From Aminobacter carboxidus (lineage in GTDB: Bacteria > Pseudomonadota > Alphaproteobacteria > Rhizobiales > Rhizobiaceae): 64,000 bases of DNA. Made by a program: the position numbers and the translations under genes. Numbering within the stretch: position 1 is the stretch's first letter; each line of letters begins with the position of its first letter. Positions 48,320 through 57,043 of this stretch are shown piece after piece. Under the pieces are notes generated by a model. It was not told the origin of the DNA, did not search any database, and saw only the letters and a list, made by a program, of their open reading frames with translations. The stretch spans positions 1,364,001-1,428,000 of the forward strand of contig NZ_JACZEP010000001.1 of NCBI RefSeq assembly GCF_014863355.1, written 5' to 3'.

Positions 48320-49188
48320 TTCTTGCCTTTCGTCGCCTTGCCACCGCCAACTGCCGCCACCTTGGCCGCTGGCTTCTCGGCCGGTTCGGCCTTGGTTTTG
48401 CTCTTGGCCGGCGGTTTGGCCTGGCCGAGGCTGGCCTTCAGCGCATCCATCAGGTTGATCACGTTGCCGCGCTCGGGAGCGGCAGCGATGATCGGCTTGT
48501 GGCCCTTCAGCTTCTCCTTGATCATCTTCATCAAGGCGATCTCGTAGCGATCCTCGTAGTTCTTCGGATCAAACGTCGTCAGCTTCTGCTTGATCAGCGC
48601 TTCGGCAAGTTCAAGCATTTCGGGATCGGGATTGCCGGCAGGGATATTGCCGAAATATTCCGATGTTCCGCGCACTTCGCTCGGATTGCGCAAGGTACAC
48701 ACGAACATGCCGTTCTCGCGCGAGCCAATGGTCACGACGCGTTCGCGGCTTGACAGCACGAGGCGGGCAATGGCGAGCTTACCCGACTTGCGCAGCGCCT
48801 CGCGCAGCACGGCGAAGGTTTCCTCGGCCATTGCGCCATCGGGCGCCAGATAATAGGGCGCATCCTGGTAGATCACATCGACGGAATCTTCGTCGACGAA
48901 GGCCTCGATGTTCATCGTGTGGTTGGATTCGATCTTGACGCTGTCGATGTCGGCTTCGTCGATGACGACATATCTTTTGTCTTCGTACTCGTAGCCTTTG
49001 ACGAGGTCGGAGCGCTCGACAAGGCCGAGTTCCGGATCGACTGGTTTCATGTTGATCCGGTTATGCGTGTCCTTGTGCAGCTGATTGAAGCTGATGCGCT
49101 CGCTCGTGCTGGTCGCCGGGTACAGACGTACCGGGCAGCTGACCAGGCTGAGTTTCAGATACCCCTTCCAACTTGCCCTTGGTGCCAT
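48316..49188 (-). CDS. ku: non-homologous end joining protein Ku
   Basis: 290 residues beginning MAPRASWKGYLKLSLVSCPVRLYPA, the hallmark of bacterial Ku. The central ring-forming region (ISFNQLHKDTHNRI; YYLAPDGAMAEETFAVLREA) is complete, and the C-terminal tail is Lys/Ala rich (AKPPAKSKTKAEP), which in other bacteria binds DNA and recruits LigD. It lies 40 bases after ligD and overlaps the next gene by 4. Confidence 0.95.
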   Translation of the reverse strand: MAPRASWKGYLKLSLVSCPVRLYPATSTSERISFNQLHKDTHNRINMKPVDPELGLVERSDLVKGYEYEDKRYVVIDEADIDSVKIESNHTMNIEAFVDEDSVDVIYQDAPYYLAPDGAMAEETFAVLREALRKSGKLAIARLVLSSRERVVTIGSRENGMFVCTLRNPSEVRGTSEYFGNIPAGNPDPEMLELAEALIKQKLTTFDPKNYEDRYEIALMKMIKEKLKGHKPIIAAAPERGNVINLMDALKASLGQAKPPAKSKTKAEPAEKPAAKVAAVGGGKATKGKK

Positions 49189-49211
49189 GCTTGTCTCCTA
49201 CACGATACAAT

Positions 49212-49245
49212 TCAAGACATACTCTTGGTCAAGACTTACTCTTGG
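49212..49245 (-). repeat. 17-base tandem duplication across the ligD stop
   Basis: Two adjacent 17-base units (49212-49228 and 49229-49245) differ at one base. The first base triplet of the second unit is the ligD stop codon. The duplication therefore spans the end of ligD and the ligD-ku spacer. Confidence 0.85.
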
Positions 49246-51688
49246 CGATGACCTCGGCCGGCAAGTCCTTGGCATGATCTGATATCTCAGCCCAAGGATC
49301 GCCCGACCTGGCCACAAGTCCGGGAAGCGAAGAATAGTTCAAATCGGCGGGAGCGTCGATGGACTCGAGATCCGGCCAACTAAGCGGGGTCGACGCCGGC
49401 ATGTTGGTGCGGGCGCGAAGACTGTAAGGGGCGGCCGCAGTGGCGCTGCGCGCGTTGCGGTGGAAGTCGATGAAGATGCGCTTCTTGCGGTTGTCCTTGC
49501 CCATCACAGTCGTGAATGTGTCGGGCGCGGTCCTGGCGATCCGCGACGAGATTTCGCTGCTTGCCTGATGGAACTGCTTCCAGCCGAGCTTTCCGGTCGT
49601 TGGCACGACGACGTGGATGCCGCTGCCGCCCGAGGTCTTTACGAAAGGCACGAGTCCCATCTTCGTTAGCTCGTCGCGGACATGCACGGCCGCCTCGACG
49701 ACCTCGCGCCAAGCGATGCCCTCGCCTGGATCGAGGTCGAAGACGACACGGTCGGGCTTGTCCAGACGCTTGCGTTGCGCGCCCCAGACGTGGAACTCGA
49801 CGACGCCGAACTGCGCCAGCGCGAGATAGCCCTTGGCGTCCTCGACCGAAATGTAGGTCTTGCTCTCGTCCTCGGAGTTCTTGGTCTCGAAGGACGCGAT
49901 CGTCGCCGGCATTCCGGTAAAGGCGTGACGTTGGAAGAAGCAATCCTTGTGCTGGCCGGTCGGACACCTGAACAGCGACACCGGCCGCCCCATGATGTGC
50001 GGCAGCATGAAATCGCCGACGGCCGCGTAATAGACGGCGATGTCGAGCTTGGTTGGACCGGACTTGCCGAGCATCCGGCGTTCCGGGTTGGTGATCGTGA
50101 CGGCGGCAAGATCGGCGTCGTTGATCAGCCTTTTGCGAGGCGCCTGGGGAGTTTCAGACAGCTCCGCCTCGCGTAGCCCCTTGAACACCGCGTGACGCAA
50201 CGCATTGTCGGTGGTGCGATTGGCAAAGTGGATATGGGCTTTGAGCACGGGTCGCACTGAGATGATCTCCTTCGGCGCGCCGTCGAGCTTCACCGCACCC
50301 TCGCGCAGGCTTTCCAGCCGGTGCAGCAAAGACTGCAACGTCTCGGCGTCGAAGCCGGTTCCAACCTTGCCGCGATACTGCAACTCGCCATCGACCCATT
50401 CGCCGAGCGCTAGGGCGGCCAGCCCCTCGGCAGCTTGCGAAGTTGTGTAGCCGGCGATGTAGAAATCGCCCTTCTTCTGCGCCTTGGTCTTGGACCAGCT
50501 GTGCGAACGCCCGGAGTTGTAGTGCGCCGTGGCCCGTTTCGACACCACGCCCTCGAGCCCCATCTCGGTCGCCTGTTCGTACAGCGCCTGCCCGTCGCCC
50601 TCGACGTGCCCACTGAGCTGAAGCGCCGACTGGGCGTGGACATGGCCGGCAAGCAGCGTCTCCAGCAGGCCCTTGCGCTTCGCAAGCGCCGTACCCGTCA
50701 GGTCCCAGCCGTTGAGATGGACAAGGTCGAAGGCATAAAACACCAGAAGCTCGTCGTGTCTGCTGGCCAGCGCGTCCTGCAGTGCGGCGAACCGGCTGAT
50801 GCCCTTGTCGTCGAGCACGACGATCTCGCCGTCGATGACGGCGTCGCTGCATGGCAGGTCGCGAAAGGCCGAAGCCAGCTTGCCATAGCGTTTTGTCCAG
50901 TCGATGCCGCTGCGGGTGATCAACTTCGCAGTGCCGCCCTCGAGATGCACCATGGTGCGGTAGCCGTCGAACTTGATCTCGTGCAGCCATCCGTCGCCCG
51001 ACGGCGGCTTCGGCGCAGGGCTCGCCAACTGCGGTTCGATCCGTGCCGGCATCGGCGCCTTCACCGCGCCTGAAATCTTGCCGGGCTTGAGGTCACCGGG
51101 TTTCGATGGCGAGGTCTTCGGCGGCCCGGCCAGTTCCTCGATGCGCCGCCCCGACTTCACGCTTTCGGGCCGGGTTTCGAGAATGTCCGTCGTCTCGTCG
51201 ACCGCCGGATCGTGTTCCTTGAACAGCAGCCAGTTGCGCTTGTCTTCGCCTGACTTCGGCTTCAGCCGCGCCAGCATCCAGCCGCCTTTGAGCTTTTCGC
51301 CCCACAGCCGGAACTTGAACGCGCCTTTCTCAAGCGACGTCCGTGCATCCTCCATCGGTGCCCACACGCCCGCGTCCCAGACGATCATCGGCCCGCCGCC
51401 ATACTCGCCTTCCGGGATCAGTCCTTCGAAGTCGATGTAGTCGAGCGGGTGGTCCTCGGTCTCCACCGCAAGGCGCTTGTCGGCCGGATTGAGCGAGGGA
51501 CCACGCGGCACGGCCCAGCTCTTGAGCACGCCGTCGAGTTCGAGGCGAAGATCGTAGTGGTCGGCGGTGGCATGATGCTTGTGCACGACAAAGCGGTTGC
51601 CCTCGCTCGCCTGCTCGACGCCGCGCGGCTCGCGCGTCTTCGAGAAATCGCGCTTTTGCCGGTAGGTGCGAAGCTTTTCCGCTGCCAT
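49229..51688 (-). CDS. ligD: multifunctional ATP-dependent DNA ligase LigD
   Basis: 819 residues in the order phosphoesterase, ligase, polymerase. The phosphoesterase has HKHHATADHYDLRLELDG (about 37-53) and IPEGEYGGG. The ligase nucleophile is Lys239 in EIKFDGYR. The polymerase/primase domain (about 530-810) has VFDLDPGEG with the two metal aspartates and the SGGSGIHV motif. It seals double-strand breaks brought together by Ku. It begins 5 bases after a small gene and is followed by ku. Confidence 0.96.
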   Translation of the reverse strand: MAAEKLRTYRQKRDFSKTREPRGVEQASEGNRFVVHKHHATADHYDLRLELDGVLKSWAVPRGPSLNPADKRLAVETEDHPLDYIDFEGLIPEGEYGGGPMIVWDAGVWAPMEDARTSLEKGAFKFRLWGEKLKGGWMLARLKPKSGEDKRNWLLFKEHDPAVDETTDILETRPESVKSGRRIEELAGPPKTSPSKPGDLKPGKISGAVKAPMPARIEPQLASPAPKPPSGDGWLHEIKFDGYRTMVHLEGGTAKLITRSGIDWTKRYGKLASAFRDLPCSDAVIDGEIVVLDDKGISRFAALQDALASRHDELLVFYAFDLVHLNGWDLTGTALAKRKGLLETLLAGHVHAQSALQLSGHVEGDGQALYEQATEMGLEGVVSKRATAHYNSGRSHSWSKTKAQKKGDFYIAGYTTSQAAEGLAALALGEWVDGELQYRGKVGTGFDAETLQSLLHRLESLREGAVKLDGAPKEIISVRPVLKAHIHFANRTTDNALRHAVFKGLREAELSETPQAPRKRLINDADLAAVTITNPERRMLGKSGPTKLDIAVYYAAVGDFMLPHIMGRPVSLFRCPTGQHKDCFFQRHAFTGMPATIASFETKNSEDESKTYISVEDAKGYLALAQFGVVEFHVWGAQRKRLDKPDRVVFDLDPGEGIAWREVVEAAVHVRDELTKMGLVPFVKTSGGSGIHVVVPTTGKLGWKQFHQASSEISSRIARTAPDTFTTVMGKDNRKKRIFIDFHRNARSATAAAPYSLRARTNMPASTPLSWPDLESIDAPADLNYSSLPGLVARSGDPWAEISDHAKDLPAEVIAKSKS

Positions 51689-51693
51689 CCGGC

Positions 51694-51930
51694 CTAGCGC
51701 GCCGCGTCTTCCGGGGCGGGTTCCAGTTCCAGCTCCCTGGGGGTGGCACCCGCCATCAGCCGGCCGAGCAAGGCGTCGTTGACGTCATAATACTGGCCCG
51801 AAACCAGCACCCGCGAAACGGTCTGACCATCACCGCGGAACAGTCTGGAACTGACGAATACCTTGTGGCGGCCGAGCGCGTCGGAGACGGCCCTGCGCTT
51901 CCTGATCTGGCTGGCAACCGGTGTACGCAT
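51694..51930 (-). CDS. small protein preceding LigD, unknown function
   Basis: 78 residues starting MRTPVASQIRKRRAVSDALGRHK, Arg rich in the first half and acidic at the end (ELELEPAPEDAAR). It ends 5 bases before ligD, so it is likely the first gene of the end-joining operon. I do not recognise a family. The codon pattern supports coding. Confidence 0.6.
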   Translation of the reverse strand: MRTPVASQIRKRRAVSDALGRHKVFVSSRLFRGDGQTVSRVLVSGQYYDVNDALLGRLMAGATPRELELEPAPEDAAR

Positions 51931-51959
51931 ACGCCCAAGGCTCCTGAACCAACGGGCCG

Positions 51960-51988
51960 ACTATCTCTTAAAGTCGATCCTTGATCAA
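51960..51988 (-). promoter_or_regulatory. possible promoter of the end-joining operon
   Basis: Read on the minus strand, TTGATC (51988-51983) and GATAGT (51965-51960) are 17 bases apart, and the small gene starts 30 bases further on. The match to consensus is moderate. Confidence 0.35.
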
Positions 51989-52034
51989 TGCGGGCGTTGT
52001 TGGTCCACCACGAGGCATGTTGTTATGGCCCAAC

Positions 52035-52946
52035 TCAGATCGGTTTGGTAAGCACGCCGTCACCGACAAGTCGCTCTTTCAACATGGCGATGAACATCAA
52101 TATCGGCCTGGAAAGCGGCGCTTCGCGAAGCGTGGCGATACCGTAGTCGCTCCACAGCGGCGGCGCGAATGGCCGCATGACAACGCGATCGGACTTCAGC
52201 AGGCTGCCGATCAGCGCCGGGATGATCGAAACGCCGATGCCCTCGGCTACGAGAGCGACACTTGCCTCCACCGAATGCGCTTCGACCCGGCAACGGACCG
52301 CGCCCTGGGCACGCCGCAGCCGCTCTTCGATGTCCTCGCGGCTCGATCTCAGTCGCCCGAGCAGCACCAGATCGGTGCCTGCAAGATCGTCGGCGCTGAT
52401 GGTTTCGCGCGCAGCCAGCGGATGACCGGCCGGCAAAACACACAGCTGCCCGCTCGACACCAGCGGCATCGTCACGAGGCCACGATCTTCGGTCGGCAGC
52501 CGGACAAAGCCGAAATCGACGCTGCGGCCCATGACCGCGCGTTCGATCATATCGTAGGGGCCGGCCACCAGCTCGATACTGACCTGATCCTGCGTCGCCA
52601 GAAAATCGGCGACAAGCTTCGGCAACAGCGTCGTGGTCAGCGAGTGCGGAAACCCCATCTTGATCAGCGTCCGGCCCGAGCGCCCGGCACTGAGTTCGTC
52701 GGTCCGGCGCTTCAGCCGTGCCAAGACGTCCGAGAGTTCGCCGACCTCCTGGAGCAGTGCGGTTGCCTCAGGCTTTGGAACCAGCCTGCCCTTCTCACGA
52801 CGAAACAGCTCAAAACCGATCTCTTCCTCCAGGCTCGTGAGCTGGCGGCTGATTGCCGACTGTGACAAGGCGAGCACGCCCGATGCGCCGATCGTCGATC
52901 CGGTCTGCATCACCGCGCGAAACACGTCCAACTGCTTCAGGTTCAT
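52035..52946 (-). CDS. LysR-family transcriptional regulator
   Basis: 303 residues. The N-terminal winged HTH (MNLKQLDVFRAVMQTGSTIGA, then LSQSAISRQLTSLEEEIG) covers about 1-60, and the rest is the effector-binding domain. It is divergent from the ABC importer operon and likely controls it in response to a transported ligand, as LysR regulators commonly do; this is inferred from position. Confidence 0.92.
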   Translation of the reverse strand: MNLKQLDVFRAVMQTGSTIGASGVLALSQSAISRQLTSLEEEIGFELFRREKGRLVPKPEATALLQEVGELSDVLARLKRRTDELSAGRSGRTLIKMGFPHSLTTTLLPKLVADFLATQDQVSIELVAGPYDMIERAVMGRSVDFGFVRLPTEDRGLVTMPLVSSGQLCVLPAGHPLAARETISADDLAGTDLVLLGRLRSSREDIEERLRRAQGAVRCRVEAHSVEASVALVAEGIGVSIIPALIGSLLKSDRVVMRPFAPPLWSDYGIATLREAPLSRPILMFIAMLKERLVGDGVLTKPI

Positions 52947-52990
52947 TCAGCTTTCAGTTCCCCACGCTGCTGCACGGCCCTTTTCGCATC

Positions 52991-53008
52991 GAGTAATGCA
53001 CAAAACTC
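52991..53008 (+). promoter_or_regulatory. possible LysR operator
   Basis: GAGT-N10-ACTC is an interrupted palindrome in the 199-base divergent spacer between the LysR gene and the ABC operon, in an AT-rich stretch. LysR boxes are usually loose palindromes of this size. No confident promoter was found. Confidence 0.25.
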
Positions 53009-53145
53009 ATAAGATTGCGCGCCTGCCGCCCTCGCTGTTACGTCGCACGACAACAGGCAGTCGGCAACCGACGCCGGGAGGAGAGCATTCACGTGATGAC
53101 CGGGTGCAGCCCATTCAGGCAAGTCATGCAAGGAGCGCAACCGCG

Positions 53146-54120
53146 ATGACGATTTTCATCATCCGCCGCTTCAGCCAGAGCCTGTTTGTCGTATTCCTGA
53201 CGTCGCTTCTGGTTTTTGTCGGCGTCTACGCCATCGGCAATCCAGTCGACATCCTGATCCCCGCTGACGCCAGCTTCGCCGAGCGCGAGGCGGCGATCCG
53301 CGCGCTTGGGCTCGACCGCTCGCTGGTCGCGCAATACGGCACCTTCCTCGTCAACGCGCTGCACGGTGATTTCGGCCGCTCCTTCGTCTTCAACCAGCCG
53401 GCCATCAGCCTCATCTTTCAGCGGCTGCCGGCCACACTCGAACTCGCTTTCGTAGCACTCACCATCGCGCTCATGCTCGGCATTCCCCTCGGCCTGATCG
53501 CGGGGCTCAAGCCGCGTTCGGTGACGGACGAAACCATCATGACCGGTTCGATTCTCGGTTTCAGCCTGCCAAATTTCTGGCAGGGTATGATGCTGATCAT
53601 GATTTTTTCGGTCTGGCTCGGTTGGCTGCCGTCATCCGGGCGCGGCGAAACCGGCGAGATCTTCGGCATCGCAACGTCCCTGGCTAGCTGGGACGGGCTT
53701 GCTCATCTCATCTTGCCGGCGACCAACCTTGCGTTGTTCCAGCTGTCGCTTGTCATCCGGCTGACCCGCACCGGCGTGCGCGAAACGATGCCGCTCGACT
53801 TCATCAAGTTCGCCCGTGCCAAGGGCCTGTCCGAACGCCGCATCATTTCCGTCCATGTGATGAAGAACATCCTGATCCCGATCGTCACCGTGGTCGGCAT
53901 GGAATTCGGTTCGCTGATCGCCTTTGCGGTGGTGACCGAGACCATCTTCGCGTGGCCCGGCATCGGCAAGCTCCTGATCGATTCCATCACCGTGCTCGAC
54001 CGGCCCGTGGTCGTTGCCTACCTGCTGGTCGTCGTCACCATGTTCATCTTCATCAATCTTGCCGTCGACATCGTCTACTCGATGCTCGATCCGCGCATCC
54101 GGCTGAGTGAAACGCAATGA
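53146..54120 (+). CDS. peptide-type ABC transporter permease 1 (DppB-like)
   Basis: 324 residues from ATG 53146 (MTIFIIRRFSQSLFVVFLTSLL); longer in-frame starts overlap the regulator gene and lack the typical N-terminus. Six membrane segments and the cytoplasmic EAA loop (ETMPLDFIKFARAKGLSERRI) define a DppB/OppB-type permease. AAGGAGC lies before the start. The stop overlaps the next permease (ATGA). Confidence 0.93.
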   Translation: MTIFIIRRFSQSLFVVFLTSLLVFVGVYAIGNPVDILIPADASFAEREAAIRALGLDRSLVAQYGTFLVNALHGDFGRSFVFNQPAISLIFQRLPATLELAFVALTIALMLGIPLGLIAGLKPRSVTDETIMTGSILGFSLPNFWQGMMLIMIFSVWLGWLPSSGRGETGEIFGIATSLASWDGLAHLILPATNLALFQLSLVIRLTRTGVRETMPLDFIKFARAKGLSERRIISVHVMKNILIPIVTVVGMEFGSLIAFAVVTETIFAWPGIGKLLIDSITVLDRPVVVAYLLVVVTMFIFINLAVDIVYSMLDPRIRLSETQ

Positions 54121-55022
54121 CAGCGCTCACCCACCGTTTCCAGGAAAGCCAGTCGTTCTGGGCGCGTTCGCTGCGCGGCATTCTCGGCAGCCCCAAGGCG
54201 ACGATCGCGCTCGCGATCTGCCTGATCTTGATCGCCACGGCCATTTTCGGCCCCTCGCTGGTGCCGCAGAACCCGTATGATCTCGCAGCGATCGACTTCT
54301 TCGACGCGCGCCTGCCACCGATGTCCAACAGCATGTCGGGCACGACCTATTGGCTCGGAACCGACGGCCAGGGCCGCGACATGTTCTCGGCGATGGTCTA
54401 CGGCCTGCGGACCTCGATGGGCGTCGGCCTGTTCTCCGGAGTCATCGCTCTTGCTGTCGGCACGGCACTTGGCCTCACCGCAGCCTATTATGGCGGTCGC
54501 ATCGACACGCTGATCATGCGCCTTGTCGACCTGATGCTCGGCTTCCCCACCATCCTGGTGGCATTGATGCTGTTGGCGTTGCTTGGCCAGGGCGTGTGGA
54601 AGGTGGTGCTGGCATTGGTCATCGTACAGTGGGCGCAGTTTGCCCGCGCGGTGCGTGCAGCAGCTCTGATCGAGCGCGGCAAGGAGTATGTCGAAGCCGC
54701 CGCATCGCTGGGGCTTTCCAAGCCGCGCATCCTGTTCGGCCACATGCTGCCCAACTGTCTGCCGCCGATCATCGTCATCGGAACGCTTCAGGTGGCCAAC
54801 GCCATTTCAGCCGAAGCAACGCTGTCCTTCCTTGGTATCGGGCTGCCGATCACCGAGCCGTCGCTCGGCCTGTTGATCGCCAATGGTTACCAGACGCTGT
54901 TGTCGGGCCAATACTGGATATCGGTCTATCCCGGCCTTCTGCTGCTGGCGCTGGTCTTCAGCATCAACATCGTCGGCGACCGTCTCCGTGAAGTGCTCAA
55001 CCCCCGACTTTCGGAGCGATGA
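54117..55022 (+). CDS. peptide-type ABC transporter permease 2 (DppC-like)
   Basis: 301 residues with an N-terminal helix, a periplasmic stretch (LGTDGQGRDMFSAMVYGLRTS, typical of DppC), further membrane segments and the EAA loop (GKEYVEAAASLGLSKPRILFGHMLPN). It partners permease 1, whose gene it overlaps by 4 bases. Confidence 0.94.
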   Translation: MTALTHRFQESQSFWARSLRGILGSPKATIALAICLILIATAIFGPSLVPQNPYDLAAIDFFDARLPPMSNSMSGTTYWLGTDGQGRDMFSAMVYGLRTSMGVGLFSGVIALAVGTALGLTAAYYGGRIDTLIMRLVDLMLGFPTILVALMLLALLGQGVWKVVLALVIVQWAQFARAVRAAALIERGKEYVEAAASLGLSKPRILFGHMLPNCLPPIIVIGTLQVANAISAEATLSFLGIGLPITEPSLGLLIANGYQTLLSGQYWISVYPGLLLLALVFSINIVGDRLREVLNPRLSER

Positions 55023-55023
55023 G

Positions 55024-55989
55024 ATGACGCTGAAGGTCGAAAATCTCTGCACCTATTTCTTCACCCGAGCCGGCGTGGCCAAGGCGGTGGACGGCGTGTC
55101 GTTCGAGGTTGGCCGTGGCGAAATCCTCGGCCTGGTCGGCGAGTCCGGTTCCGGCAAATCGATCACCGGCTTTTCAGTTCTGGGCCTTGTCGATCCGCCG
55201 GGACGTATCGCCGGCGGCAGAATCCTGTTTCACGGCGAAGACCTTGTCGGCCGCTCGCAGGGCGAGATGCGGTCACTCAGGGGCAAGAAGATCGCCATGA
55301 TCTTCCAGGACCCGATGATGACACTCAACCCGGTGCTGTCGATCGAGACCCAGATGGTCGAGACGGTGCGCGCCCATGACCGCGTCTCCAAGGCCGAGGC
55401 GCGGGCTCGCGCCGTCGAAGCGCTCGGTCTCGTCGGCATCCCCTCGCCCGATGAACGGCTTGCCGCCTATCCGCATCAGTTTTCCGGCGGCATGCGCCAG
55501 CGTGTCGCCATCGCCATGGCACTGCTACACCGACCGGAGCTCATCATCGCCGATGAGCCGACGACAGCGCTCGACGTCACCATCCAGTCGCAGATCCTGG
55601 CGGTAATCCAGGGACTGAGCCGCGACTTCGGCATGTCGCTGATCTGGATCAGCCATGATCTTGGCGTTGTCGCCGGCCTCGCCCACCGGATTGCGGTGAT
55701 GTATGCCGGCAGGATCGTCGAGACCGGCGAAACCGACACCGTGCTCGACAATCCGGTCCATCCCTACACGATCGGCCTGATGCGTTCGGTTCCAGCCAAT
55801 CTCGAACGGGGCGAACCGCTGACGCCCATCCCCGGCATGGCGCCGCCACCGCTTGGGCGACCTGCGGGCTGTCCGTTCCGCCTGCGCTGCTTTGCGGCCA
55901 CAGCAGCCTGCAAAACCGAACCAGAAGAAACCGCAGCCGACGGCCACCGCTGGCGCTGCTTCCACCCGCAGATCGCGAGGGCAGCATGA
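55024..55989 (+). CDS. peptide-type ABC transporter ATPase 1 (DppD-like)
   Basis: 321 residues. Walker A GESGSGKS (39-46), signature FSGGMRQR, Walker B LIIADEPT and the switch histidine (WISHDLG) are intact. The C-terminal oligopeptide/dipeptide extension has the cysteine cluster [17 protein letters not shown]. It starts one base after the permease 2 stop and overlaps the next gene by 4 bases. Confidence 0.95.
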   Translation: MTLKVENLCTYFFTRAGVAKAVDGVSFEVGRGEILGLVGESGSGKSITGFSVLGLVDPPGRIAGGRILFHGEDLVGRSQGEMRSLRGKKIAMIFQDPMMTLNPVLSIETQMVETVRAHDRVSKAEARARAVEALGLVGIPSPDERLAAYPHQFSGGMRQRVAIAMALLHRPELIIADEPTTALDVTIQSQILAVIQGLSRDFGMSLIWISHDLGVVAGLAHRIAVMYAGRIVETGETDTVLDNPVHPYTIGLMRSVPANLERGEPLTPIPGMAPPPLGRPAGCPFRLRCFAATAACKTEPEETAADGHRWRCFHPQIARAA

Positions 55990-57023
55990 CGCCTCTTGTC
56001 GAAGCCACATCGATCTCTCGACGCTTCACGCGCGGGCTCGATTACGCCGAACGCCTTGCGCGCTTTCTTGGCGCCAATATAGAGGAGCGCGTCGTTCATG
56101 CCGTCGACGGCGTCTCGCTAACGATCAACCCCGGCGAAGTCGTCGGGCTCGTCGGCGAGTCCGGCTGCGGCAAATCCACGCTCGGCCGCATCATGGCTGG
56201 CATCCTGCCCCAGTCCGATGGCGTGATGAATTGGCAAGGCAAGGATATGTCGGCGCTGCCCCGTGCCGAGGCAAAGGCTGCGCGGCTTGCCTCGCAGATG
56301 ATCTTCCAGGACCCGATGTCTTCGCTCAATCCGCGCAAGACGATACGCGACATCATCGGCGAAGCGCCAGTCGCCCATGGCATGGTGGCGCGGCGTGATG
56401 CTGCCGAAATGGTGACCGCGCTGATGCAGCGTGTCGGCCTCGACCCGTCCTATCTCAACCGTTACCCGCATCAGTTCTCTGGTGGCCAGCGCCAGCGCAT
56501 CGGCATCGCGCGTGCGCTGGCAGTGAATCCACGCTTCATAATCTGCGATGAATCGGTGTCGGCGCTCGACGTCTCGATCCAGGCGCAGATCCTCAACCTG
56601 TTCATGGAGCTCAGGCAGGAACTTGGCCTGACCTACCTGTTCATCAGCCACGACCTTGGCGTGGTCAAGCATATCTCCGACCGTGTTGCGATCATGTATC
56701 TCGGCCGCATCGTCGAAAGCGCTCCGGCGGACGCCTTCTTCGCCGCGCCCAATCATCCCTACACGATCGCACTCCTTTCCGAAGTGCCGACGATCAAGCA
56801 GCGCAAACGCCAGTTCAATCCGGTGAAAGGCGAGATTCCCTCGCCGCTTCATCCGCCTTCGGGCTGCCATTTCCATCCGCGCTGCCCGCACGCCTTCGAC
56901 CGTTGCCGCATCGAGCGGCCGATCTTGCGTGAGATCGCGGCGGGCCACGTCAGCGCCTGCCATCTCAACGAGATGCCGGGCAAGGCGGCCTCGCCCGCCA
57001 TCCCCACAACCGCAATTGCATGA
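55986..57023 (+). CDS. peptide-type ABC transporter ATPase 2 (DppF-like)
   Basis: 345 residues. Walker A GESGCGKS (57-64), signature FSGGQRQR, Walker B FIICDESVSALD and FISHDLG are intact; the Walker B region has DES where DEP is usual, a common variant in DppF. The C-terminal cluster CHFHPRCPHAFDRC is present. It forms the ATPase pair with the preceding protein. Confidence 0.95.
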   Translation: MTPLVEATSISRRFTRGLDYAERLARFLGANIEERVVHAVDGVSLTINPGEVVGLVGESGCGKSTLGRIMAGILPQSDGVMNWQGKDMSALPRAEAKAARLASQMIFQDPMSSLNPRKTIRDIIGEAPVAHGMVARRDAAEMVTALMQRVGLDPSYLNRYPHQFSGGQRQRIGIARALAVNPRFIICDESVSALDVSIQAQILNLFMELRQELGLTYLFISHDLGVVKHISDRVAIMYLGRIVESAPADAFFAAPNHPYTIALLSEVPTIKQRKRQFNPVKGEIPSPLHPPSGCHFHPRCPHAFDRCRIERPILREIAAGHVSACHLNEMPGKAASPAIPTTAIA

Positions 57024-57043
57024 ACAGAAAAGGGAACACGACC

